Part shown: piece after piece, positions 1 to 6,543 of the stretch | Position numbering within the stretch: position 1 is the stretch's first letter | Layout of the letters: each line of letters begins with the position of its first letter | Source of the DNA: Candidatus Zymogenus sp. | GTDB lineage: Bacteria > Desulfobacterota > Zymogenia > Zymogenales > Zymogenaceae | Direction: 5' to 3' | Assembly: GCA_030613285.1 (NCBI GenBank) | Contig: JAUWME010000142.1 | Coordinates: forward strand, 1-6,543 | DNA: 6,543 bases | Made by a program: the position numbers and the translations under genes | The notes under the pieces: model-generated | What the model saw: only the letters and a program-made list of their open reading frames with translations | Database searches by the model: none | Told to the model about the DNA's origin: nothing

Positions 1-1
1 T

Positions 2-2611
2 CCCATGTTAAGGCAGTATCTCAAGATAAAAGAGGAGTATCCCGACTGCATCCTTTTTTATCGCATGGGAGACTTTTACGAGATGTTCTTTGAGGATGCC
101 CAGATTGCATCGCCGGTTTTGGGGATTGCCCTTACCACCCGTGACAAAAACAAGGAAAACCCTGTCCCTATGTGCGGACTTCCGTATCACGCCGCAGATA
201 CCTACCTCGAAAAGCTGCTGTCAAACGGTTTTAAGGTGGCAATCTGTGAGCAGGTGGAGGATCCCTCAAAGGCCGTGGGGATTGTAAAAAGGGAAGTGGT
301 TCGGGTGGTAACGCCGGGGCTAATGAATGATATCTCTTCAATTGAAGCCAACGAGAATAACTACATTGCCGCATTTGTTTACGACGACGGCAGGTGGGGG
401 GCATCGTTCCTCGATTTTTCCACGGGGGAGTTTAGAACAACAGAGCTTGATGACATCACGGAAGTTATTGACGAGGTATCAAAGCACAGTCCCAGGGAGG
501 TGGTGATGCCTGAAAGCCTTGAAAGTTCTACGAGCTCGGAACTTTTACGCATTGCCCTTTCTGATATCCTCATCAGCTACATTGATTCTGGGGTCTTCTC
601 GGCGGAATCTGCATCCAAGACAATTGCAAAAACTTATGATTTGGCAAGTATAGAGGGGTTGGGGATTGGCGATGCACCCCTATCGCTATCGGCAACGGGT
701 GGGCTTTTGAGGTACGTCACCGACTATCAAAAGGGAGATGCAACACACCTCTCTTTTCCGAGAATCTATATCCCCTCAGAGTTCATGCTGGTGGACGAAA
801 TCACAAAAAGAAATCTGGAGCTTATGAAAACCCTATACGAAGGGACAAAGAGCGGTTCGCTCCTTTCTCTTTTGGACAACACTGTAACATCAATGGGCGG
901 AAGACTCTTGAGAGGCTGGATAAATTACCCCCTTACCGACGTCAATGAGATTCAAATCAGGCTTAATGCCGTCGAGGGTTTTTATAACGTGAGAGGCGAA
1001 TCGTTGAACATTACCGAGCTCCTCTCACAGATTTTAGACCTTGAGAGAATCGTCGGGAAGGTCTCGCTCAAAAGTGCCGGGGCAAGAGACCTTGTTGCCC
1101 TCTCAACGTCCCTGAAGCTAATCCCCACCTTAAACAAACTACTCGATAAATTTGACATCATGGCAATAGACACCATAAGGGAGGGATTTGCCGATTTTAC
1201 GGAGCTTTGTAAGAAGATTGATTTGACACTCGTCCAATCGCCACCCCACTCGCTACGGGAAGGGGGATTTATCATGGACGGTGTTGACGAGGATTTGGAC
1301 GAGTTGAGGGGGATATCACGAGAAGGGAAGGATTGGATATTGAAGATTGAGGAGAGAGAAAAAAAAAGGAGCGGCATCCCAAAGCTCAAAGTTAGATTCA
1401 ATCGGGTCTTTGGCTATTACATCGAAGTCTCAAAGATTCATGCAGATAAAGTTCCCGATGACTACATCAGAAAGCAGACCCTCGTTTCTGCAGAGAGATA
1501 CATTACGCCTGAGTTGAAGGAATATGAGGCGAAGGTGCTTGGGGCCGATGAACGAATTAACGCTCTGGAGTATGATATCTTTGTGGACTTGAGGGAGTAT
1601 GTCCGGGGTTGGATTAAAGATATTAAGAAGACGGCCATATCTATAGCAAAGGTGGATGTATTTACAAACTTTGCCCTTCGCGCCATGGACCTCAACTTTG
1701 TAAAGCCTGAGGTGGATGAATCCCTCATTACAGATATCAAGGATGGAAGACACCCGATGGTGGAAAAAGCCCTCCCAAAGGGGACATTTGTTGCCAACGA
1801 CATATTTATCAATGCCAACAAACAGCAACTTCTAATTATCACCGGCCCAAATATGGCCGGGAAATCCACGATCATCCGGCAGGTTGCCATCATTGTTCTC
1901 ATGGCCCAGATTGGTTCCTTTGTCCCTGCAAGCTCTGCAAGGATCGGTGTGGTTGACAGGGTCTTTACAAGGGTAGGGGCATCAGATTCAATCGTTCGGG
2001 GACAATCCACCTTCATGGTGGAGATGGTCGAGACCGCAAATATCTTAAACAACGCCACCGGAAGATCTCTTGTCATCCTCGATGAAATTGGAAGAGGCAC
2101 AAGCACCTTTGACGGATTGTCGATTGCCTGGGCGGTGGCAGAATATATCCACGATACTTCAACCTTAAAGCCAAGGACTCTTTTTGCCACCCATTATCAC
2201 GAGTTGACGGAGCTTGCTATCGTTAAAGAGCGGGTAAAAAATTACTACATCTCAGCAAAGGAATGGAACGGAAGGATGATCTTCTCAAGGACGATAAAAG
2301 AGGGTGTCTCAAGCCGTAGCTACGGGATAAATGTGGCAAGGCTTGCTGGACTTCCCTCTGGGGTTATCGAAAGGGCAAAAAAAATCCTTGAGAACATCGA
2401 GAGGGGAGAATTTACAGCAAGGGGTATTCCTGCAATAATTGCTGGCGACGACATTGAGGGTGGTGGAGATTCACAGATGGATCTCTTTTCGGGCGCTGCA
2501 AAGGAGCTTTTGATTGAGGTGGCCAATTTAGACACCCAAGCAATGACCCCGCTTGATGCCCTCAATAAATTGGATGATATTGTGGGAATGCTCAAAAAAA
2601 TAAAGAACTGA
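2..2611 (+). CDS. mutS: DNA mismatch repair protein MutS (5'-partial)
   Basis: MutS binds base mismatches and small loops in newly replicated DNA, then acts as an ATP-driven sliding clamp that recruits MutL. Residue numbers below count the Met at position 5 as 1. The mismatch-binding domain carries the Phe-X-Glu motif at F24-Y25-E26 (inside GDFYEMFFEDA), followed by the connector, the lever/core domain and the clamp region with GYYIEVSK at 470-477. The ATPase domain has Walker A GPNMAGKST at 614-622, Walker B LDEIGRGTS around D693-E694 and the FATHYHEL signature at 727-734. Near the C-terminus QMDLF at 824-828 matches the beta sliding-clamp binding motif, before a helical tail. The codon before the Met at 5 is Pro, as in the family's conserved 'TPMMxQYL' start region. 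The true start therefore lies about 12 codons upstream, outside the window, and full length would be about 880 residues, normal for MutS1. The frame is intact and all key residues are present. No mutL is visible; the next gene is 387 bases away and unrelated. Confidence 0.98.
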   Translation, partial: PMLRQYLKIKEEYPDCILFYRMGDFYEMFFEDAQIASPVLGIALTTRDKNKENPVPMCGLPYHAADTYLEKLLSNGFKVAICEQVEDPSKAVGIVKREVVRVVTPGLMNDISSIEANENNYIAAFVYDDGRWGASFLDFSTGEFRTTELDDITEVIDEVSKHSPREVVMPESLESSTSSELLRIALSDILISYIDSGVFSAESASKTIAKTYDLASIEGLGIGDAPLSLSATGGLLRYVTDYQKGDATHLSFPRIYIPSEFMLVDEITKRNLELMKTLYEGTKSGSLLSLLDNTVTSMGGRLLRGWINYPLTDVNEIQIRLNAVEGFYNVRGESLNITELLSQILDLERIVGKVSLKSAGARDLVALSTSLKLIPTLNKLLDKFDIMAIDTIREGFADFTELCKKIDLTLVQSPPHSLREGGFIMDGVDEDLDELRGISREGKDWILKIEEREKKRSGIPKLKVRFNRVFGYYIEVSKIHADKVPDDYIRKQTLVSAERYITPELKEYEAKVLGADERINALEYDIFVDLREYVRGWIKDIKKTAISIAKVDVFTNFALRAMDLNFVKPEVDESLITDIKDGRHPMVEKALPKGTFVANDIFINANKQQLLIITGPNMAGKSTIIRQVAIIVLMAQIGSFVPASSARIGVVDRVFTRVGASDSIVRGQSTFMVEMVETANILNNATGRSLVILDEIGRGTSTFDGLSIAWAVAEYIHDTSTLKPRTLFATHYHELTELAIVKERVKNYYISAKEWNGRMIFSRTIKEGVSSRSYGINVARLAGLPSGVIERAKKILENIERGEFTARGIPAIIAGDDIEGGGDSQMDLFSGAAKELLIEVANLDTQAMTPLDALNKLDDIVGMLKKIKN

Positions 2612-2704
2612 TTACTTTTGTGGTTCTTAAGGATTTTAAATACCTATTTTAAGTAACCGAAAATTGTTAAAGGTTTTAAGAGGGGAAAATGCCTTTTAAG
2701 CTTT

Positions 2705-2744
2705 GCAATTTCAGCTCTACAAGATAATTGGATGAATTTTTTTT
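2705..2744 (+). terminator. Possible weak terminator downstream of mutS
   Basis: CAATTTC (2705-2711) can pair with GATAATTG (2723-2730) with one bulged base, giving a seven-pair, mostly A/T stem. A run of eight T follows at 2737-2744. The six-base gap between stem and T-run and the low GC of the stem make this a poor intrinsic terminator. A second stem nearer the gene, GGTTCTTAA (2622-2630) with TTAAGTAACC (2649-2658) and one bulge, has no T-run after it. One of these may end mutS transcription, but neither is strong. Confidence 0.25.
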
Positions 2745-2774
2745 GCTTTTAGGTTAATTAATTAGATTATTTAC

Positions 2775-2806
2775 TTGATATGTCTTGTTATTTGTGAGAG
2801 TATAAT
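2775..2806 (+). promoter_or_regulatory. Candidate sigma70-type promoter for the ATPase operon
   Basis: A perfect -10 hexamer TATAAT lies at 2801-2806, in AT-rich DNA directly before the ATPase genes. The best -35 match is TTGATA at 2775-2780, but the spacer is 20 bases, longer than the usual 16-18, and there is no extended -10 TG. Transcription would start near 2813 and give a leader of roughly 185 bases before the subunit H gene. The -10 call is reasonable; the -35 pairing is uncertain and may mean an activator is needed. Confidence 0.4.
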
Positions 2807-2908
2807 TCGTATTTTGGTGGAGAGCTTGGGGACGCTATGAACAACTTGCATGGTGTTCAGCAAATGCAGATTTCAAAAGAGATTGAAAGAGAAGAATGCA
2901 TTGATTTC

Positions 2909-2949
2909 CAATTTGCTAACTGGCAAATTGTATGACTGACTGACAATTT
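2909..2949 (+). promoter_or_regulatory. Two mutually exclusive hairpins in the ATPase leader
   Basis: CAATTTGC (2909-2916) and GCAAATTG (2923-2930) form a perfect eight-pair stem with a six-base loop. The second arm can instead pair downstream: AAATTGT (2925-2931) with ACAATTT (2943-2949), seven pairs around an 11-base loop that contains most of a TGAC-TGAC-TGAC repeat. The middle arm is shared, so only one hairpin can form at a time. The 32-codon open frame that starts at 2837 ends at 2935, inside this element. The geometry resembles a leader switch, but the second stem is A/T-rich and no terminator follows directly, so regulation is an inference. Confidence 0.3.
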
Positions 2950-2998
2950 CATATAGCCGTTGGGAAGAAAGCAATAATACTTTTTGTGGAGACAAAAG

Positions 2999-3310
2999 GT
3001 GAAAGAACAACTAAAAAAAATGCTCGAATACGAGGCGGAGTCCCAGGATATTTTGGTCGATGCCAACATTAAGGCGACCAAGATAAAAGGGGATGCCATG
3101 AGAAAGGCAGAAGAAATACTAAAAGAGAAGAGATTTAAAGCGGAAGACAAGGCGCAAAAGATCGAAGAAAAAATTGTGGTGGATGCAAAAGAGGAGGTTC
3201 AAAAGATACAGTTACGTACAAAAAATAGTATTCAAGAGATGGAAGCAACGGCAAAAAAGAAGATGGACGATGCTGTGTCTGGGATTATTTCGGAATTTTT
3301 TAATATGTGA
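2999..3310 (+). CDS. ahaH: A/V-type ATPase peripheral stalk subunit H (G-type, coiled coil)
   Basis: This is a small coiled-coil protein of 103 residues, the size of archaeal AhaH, enterococcal NtpF and Thermus subunit G. These pair with subunit E to build the peripheral stalk that holds the catalytic head to membrane subunit I. The sequence is almost entirely helical and rich in Ala, Lys and Glu, with the 'DAxxKATKIxxDAxxKAEEI' spacing typical of the family and no membrane segment. It ends in a short hydrophobic stretch, GIISEFF. I chose GTG 2999 because GGAG at 2988-2991 lies seven bases upstream and the product then begins MKEQLKKMLEYE, like its relatives. A TTG start at 2984 would add five residues but would place the GGAG inside the gene. 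An in-frame stop at 2975 excludes anything longer. It is the first gene of the ATPase operon here; its partner E is not in the window. Low-complexity coiled coil makes homology less certain, but the context supports the call. Confidence 0.85.
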   Translation: MKEQLKKMLEYEAESQDILVDANIKATKIKGDAMRKAEEILKEKRFKAEDKAQKIEEKIVVDAKEEVQKIQLRTKNSIQEMEATAKKKMDDAVSGIISEFFNM

Positions 3311-3451
3311 TCTTCTGCTGCACCCTGATGTAATTGGTTTATTGAGAGTAGTGGGTGATGTTAGAAGTGTTGAAGATATTGATAGTGATGAGGGATATCT
3401 GGAGAAGGGTTATAAAACTTCAAATATCGGAATAGGGTAAACTAAAACAGA
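3311..3451 (+). other. Unusually long gap between subunit H and subunit C genes
   Basis: This 141-base stretch is poor in C on the + strand and has no recognisable gene. One frame stays open across it up to TAA 3438-3440 and would encode an acidic peptide, with DVRSVEDIDSDEGYLEKGY in its middle. The only late in-frame start options are TTG 3342 and GTG 3351, neither with a clear ribosome binding site. Upstream this frame is simply an alternative reading of subunit H. I see no promoter or terminator. Confidence 0.5.
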
Positions 3452-4492
3452 ATGTTGCTTAAGGTAAAAAAATACTCCTTCATTAACGCAAAGATCAGGG
3501 GGATGAAGAGTCATCTCTTTGGTGAGGATAAATACAGACAGCTTATGGGAACCACCCAGCTTGATGCATTTGTCAAGGCCTTGATGGAAACCGGCTACGG
3601 CGATGAGCTTTTGAAAATAGCATCAAATGAAGTAGAGATTACCGAGATCACCAAGGCTTTGGATAAAGATCTCATCGCTACTTACGAGACGATACTAAAG
3701 TTCTTTAGCTACAGAAATGAAAGCACTTTTATTGCTTATCTTGTTTCGAGGTTTGAGGTGGAAAACCTCAAGGTGATTATCAGGGGAAAGTTTAAGGGAT
3801 TGAGCGCTGTTTTGATAAATGACTCCATAATTCCCACAAATGGACTTTCCAACATCGATTACGATAGATTAATAAACAGTAAAGATATTGAGGAATTTGT
3901 TTCCAGCCTGGGCAATACCCGGTACGGGAGTTTGTTAAAACAGGCTCTGCCGTTGTTTATAAAGGAGAAGAGAACAGCACTCCTTGAGCGTCCCTTGGAA
4001 GAGTCCTACTATTTAAGTATCTTTGAAGCCCTTGAAACTCTCACAAAAAACGACAATAGGATTATAAAGAGATACTTGGGAACTATTGTGGATTGTTTCA
4101 ACATAATGGTGATATTGAGACACAGGATTTATTACAATGTGCCCACTAAGGTTGTACAGTCGATGATTATTCCCATGAAGTTTCGACTGACAATGAATAA
4201 TGCCAAATCCTTATCCCACGCCACCGAAGAGAACTACAGAGAGTTATTTGAGAAAACATACTATGGGAAAAAAGTGGGGGAATATGTGGATCTCCCAGGG
4301 CTTGAGATGGAACTTAACTCCATCATGGCTGACGCCGCCCGAAAGGCGCTTTCGGGCTCCCCGTTTAACATTGGTACAATCATTGGGTTTCTTGCCCTAA
4401 AGGAACTTGAGGTGTCCAATTTGAAATGTATCGCCGAGGGTAAAAGACACAACCTTGCTGAAGGAGAGATAGCGGAAAGTCTGGTAATGTAA
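3452..4492 (+). CDS. ntpC: A/V-type ATPase subunit C (vacuolar d-subunit / AC39 family)
   Basis: Subunit C is the funnel-shaped cytoplasmic protein seated on the membrane c/K ring. It receives the central D/F shaft and so couples head rotation to ring rotation; it is homologous to yeast Vma6 (subunit d). The product has 346 residues, normal for the family, with no signal peptide or membrane span. The N-terminus shows the family signature, an aromatic 'KYSFINAKIRGMKSHLF' followed by 'YRQLM' and 'LxxTGYGDEL', which recurs as helical repeats, for example 'SLGNTRYGSLL' in the middle. The C-terminal part has 'GTIIGFLALKELEVSNL', the usual closing helix followed by 'CIAEGKRHNL'. The ATG at 3452 has only a weak AGGG about 14 bases upstream, but the protein begins exactly where relatives do. 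Poor initiation could lower its yield, which would suit one copy per complex. It follows subunit H by 141 bases and precedes subunit I by 65. Confidence 0.95.
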   Translation: MLLKVKKYSFINAKIRGMKSHLFGEDKYRQLMGTTQLDAFVKALMETGYGDELLKIASNEVEITEITKALDKDLIATYETILKFFSYRNESTFIAYLVSRFEVENLKVIIRGKFKGLSAVLINDSIIPTNGLSNIDYDRLINSKDIEEFVSSLGNTRYGSLLKQALPLFIKEKRTALLERPLEESYYLSIFEALETLTKNDNRIIKRYLGTIVDCFNIMVILRHRIYYNVPTKVVQSMIIPMKFRLTMNNAKSLSHATEENYRELFEKTYYGKKVGEYVDLPGLEMELNSIMADAARKALSGSPFNIGTIIGFLALKELEVSNLKCIAEGKRHNLAEGEIAESLVM

Positions 4493-4532
4493 ACATATTT
4501 GTTGTTTCTTTGAGTATCTGAAGGAAAGACTT

Positions 4533-4555
4533 ATTTAACCTCAAAAGAGGTAAAT
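4533..4555 (+). promoter_or_regulatory. Hairpin enclosing the ribosome binding site of subunit I
   Basis: The Shine-Dalgarno AAGAGG (4545-4550) lies seven bases before the ATG at 4558. Its GAGG is in the 3' arm of a stem: ATTTAACCTC (4533-4542) pairs with GAGGTAAAT (4547-4555), nine pairs with one bulged A and an AAAA loop (4543-4546). The core ACCTC/GAGGT pairing is perfect. Folded, it would hide the binding site and reduce initiation of subunit I unless opened by ribosomes or another factor. The pairing is visible in the sequence; the effect on translation is inferred. Confidence 0.45.
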
Positions 4556-4557
4556 TG

Positions 4558-6543
4558 ATGTTTCGTCCCGTTCCAATGGTGAGGGCAACTATTCTTATTC
4601 TTGACAGGGACCTTGCCGCTGTAACCAATGAAATTGGTCGCCTTGGTGTAATGCATCTTGAGGAGGTGAGCGAGACGCCGGGCCTATCAGATATGGGCTG
4701 GACGCCGGGCGAAGAGTTGGAGATTGTTTCCAGATATCAATCTGCAAAGAAACAACTTGACGAAATAATCAAACAGACCGAAATCCCAGAGGACGCCCCA
4801 ATAGTTTCAGATAAATTTGCTGTAGATCCACTAAATGATATTGATGCCCTTGAGGAAAAAACTGAAGGTTATTACAACCAGATAAAAGGCATTAGTGATG
4901 AAGTCCTCTCCTTAAGAGATAATCTTGCGTCCGAAGTGGATAACCTTGTCAAGGCAAAAAACTTGGTTGGCAGTTTTGATGTCGATATTGCAAAATTGCG
5001 ATCCTTGAAGGTACTTCACCTGTCGCTGGGCTACTTTCCGCTAAAGACTTCCCGTAACATAGAAGAAAATATTACAACTCCATTCACAACTTATATCAAC
5101 CTCGGTACCCGGGACAATCGGGAGCTGGCGGCGATCTTTTGCCTTGACGAAGATGCCGAAAAGCTTGAAGATGAAATAAAGAATGTAGGCTTTGAACCAC
5201 TCCTTCTTCCAGAAGAGTGTAGCGGTTCTCCCAAAGAGGCGATTGAGGAGATTAAGGGCAGGATTGAGAACATCAAAGTCGAGATTGCCGAGAGAGAAAA
5301 CAAGCTGAGGGGTTTTGGCTGGACCGAAAGGAGCGAGATATTAAGGACAAAGGAGCATCTCAATACTAATATCCATATCCTCAACGCTGTCAAATCCATG
5401 GGCATATCAGAAAGCACAGCCCTCATCACAGGCTGGGTTGCAGCAAACAGTGTAGATAATCTTGAGAAGATGTTGAAGAAGATTTTGGTGAATCCCTTTT
5501 ACCTCACCACAATCAGGCCCGAAGAGTTAGAAGAGGTAAAATCGGGCATGGTCAAGGTGCCGGTGATATTCAAAACTCCGAAGATCCTAGCCCCTTTTAA
5601 AACCCTCGTTACCACATACGGCCCCCCAAATTACAACGAAGTTGAACCCTCCTCGATCATCGGCTTGGCGTTTATCCTATTGTTTGGCGTGATGTTTGGG
5701 GATATCGGTCACGGGTTGGCGCTTTTTCTTATCGGCATGGGGATAAAGAAAAAGATAAAGACTGCGAAGGATATTGGAGGGATTTTGACCATGGCCGGAA
5801 TCTCATCAATGGTTTTTGGGGTACTCTTCGGGGAACTTTTCGGCTACCACATTCTGCACTTCGCTTTTGTGTTTAACCCCATGGATAACATCGACCTTAT
5901 GATGAAATTGGCTGTAGCATTTGGAATATTGTTTATCAGCCTCGGCCTTATTTTGAATGTTATTAATTCCATTAAGAGAAGGGATTATGAGGAAGGTTTT
6001 TTGGAAAGCCACGGCCTTGTGGGAGCTCTCTTCTATTGGGGGGCAATATTTGTAATCTTGATTATGGTTACCAAGCCTGCGCAAATAAATATTCCAATGT
6101 GGGGTATTTATCTCATCTTGGGACTTCCCCTTTTGGTAATCTTTTTGAGAGAGCCGATATACCACCTGTTTGTAAACAAGAGACCCCTGATAAACAATCC
6201 TGGGGAATACTTTCTTAGCTCTTTGGTGGAGGTGCTGGATACTTGCACCGGTTTTCTCTCAAACACGGTCTCATTTATCCGAGTAGCGGCGTTTTCGTTG
6301 GCGCCCGTTGCGTTGATGGGAGCTGTTTTGTTGCTTGTGGAATTGTTGATGAAGAAAACCGGGATGGGGGTGGGCGGACACATGACTCACACGCCGGCAT
6401 CCATATTGATGCTGATTGGAGGAAATATATTCGTGATTGCCCTTGAGGGCCTTGTTGTTTCAATCCAGTCGGTAAGGCTTATCTACTATGAGTTCTTCGG
6501 TAAATTTTATAAGGGAGAGGGGAAGATATTCTCTCCTTTTAAG
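4558..6543 (+). CDS. ntpI: A/V-type ATPase membrane subunit I (a-subunit), 3' end at window edge
   Basis: Subunit I is the stator membrane protein that forms the two ion half-channels against the c/K ring and anchors the peripheral stalks. It is the homologue of yeast Vph1 and Thermus/Enterococcus subunit I. There are 662 codons with no stop before the edge. The cytoplasmic half (about 1-355) starts with the family-type 'MVRATILILDRDLAAV' and 'LGVMHLEEV', has coiled coils near 85-125 and 260-300, and 'TGWV' at 291-294. The membrane half begins near 366 with GVMFGDIGHG at 377-386, followed by hydrophobic spans around 407-431, 449-472, 485-505, 509-530, 575-599 and 612-640. R575 in 'SFIRVAAFSLA' matches the essential arginine of yeast (R735), and E630 and R640 keep the yeast E789/R799 spacing. 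The tail 'YYEFFGKFYKGEGKIFSPF' is the normal C-terminus, so only a few codons should be missing. The ATG has a good AAGAGG seven bases upstream, within a hairpin. Ring subunit K would be the expected next neighbour. Confidence 0.96.
   Translation, partial: MFRPVPMVRATILILDRDLAAVTNEIGRLGVMHLEEVSETPGLSDMGWTPGEELEIVSRYQSAKKQLDEIIKQTEIPEDAPIVSDKFAVDPLNDIDALEEKTEGYYNQIKGISDEVLSLRDNLASEVDNLVKAKNLVGSFDVDIAKLRSLKVLHLSLGYFPLKTSRNIEENITTPFTTYINLGTRDNRELAAIFCLDEDAEKLEDEIKNVGFEPLLLPEECSGSPKEAIEEIKGRIENIKVEIAERENKLRGFGWTERSEILRTKEHLNTNIHILNAVKSMGISESTALITGWVAANSVDNLEKMLKKILVNPFYLTTIRPEELEEVKSGMVKVPVIFKTPKILAPFKTLVTTYGPPNYNEVEPSSIIGLAFILLFGVMFGDIGHGLALFLIGMGIKKKIKTAKDIGGILTMAGISSMVFGVLFGELFGYHILHFAFVFNPMDNIDLMMKLAVAFGILFISLGLILNVINSIKRRDYEEGFLESHGLVGALFYWGAIFVILIMVTKPAQINIPMWGIYLILGLPLLVIFLREPIYHLFVNKRPLINNPGEYFLSSLVEVLDTCTGFLSNTVSFIRVAAFSLAPVALMGAVLLLVELLMKKTGMGVGGHMTHTPASILMLIGGNIFVIALEGLVVSIQSVRLIYYEFFGKFYKGEGKIFSPFK

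Larger units (their letters stand above)
2612..2998. other. AT-rich intergenic region between mutS and the ATPase operon
   Basis: No protein gene is convincing here. The first half (to about 2770) is very AT-rich, with three copies of TTTTAAG (from 2647, 2674 and 2694), an eight-T run and a TTAATTAATTA stretch. The second half holds the promoter candidate and the structured leader listed separately. One tiny open frame, ATG 2837 to TGA 2935 (32 codons), has a GGGGA only four bases before its ATG and a sequence I do not recognise. It could be a leader peptide or chance. The antisense open frame across 2857-3150 is a shadow of the subunit H gene. Confidence 0.7.

Noticed and set aside
1462..2190. 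242-codon minus-strand frame inside mutS
   Set aside because: It lies wholly antisense to the MutS clamp and ATPase domains, which are perfectly conserved in sense. The product resembles no family I know.
2857..3150. 97-codon open frame on the minus strand across the leader and subunit H
   Set aside because: It is antisense to the subunit H gene. Its Ser/Phe-rich product is what reverse reading of a Lys/Glu/Ala-rich coiled coil gives, and it has no credible start signal.
3174..3440. 88-codon + strand frame overlapping subunit H and running into the gap
   Set aside because: Its first half is an out-of-frame reading of subunit H (Trp, Arg and Lys rich), and there is no ribosome binding site. 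Only the part after 3310 is kept, as a low-interest note.
3420..3452. Possible promoter or terminator directly before subunit C
   Set aside because: The GAAG...CTTC pairing near 3403-3420 gives only a few pairs, no T-run follows, and no paired -35/-10 is evident.
4674..4710. Ten-base direct repeat GACGCCGGGC (4674-4683 and 4701-4710)
   Set aside because: It falls within subunit I coding sequence and encodes two similar short 'TPG' turns. It is most likely coincidence or a minor local duplication, with no sign of a mobile element.
5806..6463. Several open frames on both strands within the membrane half of subunit I
   Set aside because: They overlap the intact subunit I frame, which carries all the family's key residues; they are shadows.

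Overview
This window looks like ordinary chromosomal DNA from a bacterium of moderate GC content, probably an anaerobic or otherwise non-model lineage that uses an archaeal/vacuolar-type (A/V-type) rotary ATPase. It carries a canonical bacterial MutS with a beta-clamp-binding motif, Shine-Dalgarno sites of bacterial type, a sigma70-like -10 box and very AT-rich intergenic DNA. Some archaea also carry MutS plus an A-type ATPase, so an archaeon is unlikely but not strictly excluded. I cannot name the lineage. All supported genes are on the + strand.

Layout. (1) Positions 2-2611 hold nearly all of mutS; only about a dozen N-terminal codons lie before the window. (2) Positions 2612-2998 are a 387-base AT-rich gap. 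It contains weak terminator-like structures, a likely promoter with a perfect TATAAT at 2801-2806, and a leader with two overlapping, mutually exclusive hairpins. (3) From 2999 to the right edge runs the start of an A/V-type ATPase operon: a small coiled-coil peripheral stalk subunit (H/G type, 2999-3310), the C subunit that couples the ring to the central stalk (3452-4492), and the large membrane subunit I (4558 to the edge). Subunit I has no stop codon within the window, but its conserved C-terminal region is already present, so few codons should be missing.

How the genes work together. Subunit I forms the stator half of the ion channel. Its membrane arginine R575 and the distal pair E630/R640 sit at positions matching the essential residues of the yeast a-subunit. 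Its cytoplasmic half anchors the peripheral stalks, of which subunit H is one strand; the partner subunit E is not in this window. Subunit C is the funnel between the rotating c/K ring and the central D/F shaft. The catalytic genes (A, B), the shaft (D, F), the ring (K) and E are presumably downstream. MutS is functionally unrelated and is separated by what looks like a transcription boundary.

I see no mobile element, CRISPR array, structural RNA gene or evident novel system. The points worth a second look are regulatory: the long structured ATPase leader, a hairpin that buries the ribosome binding site of subunit I, the H-C-I gene order, and the loose 141-base gap between H and C.
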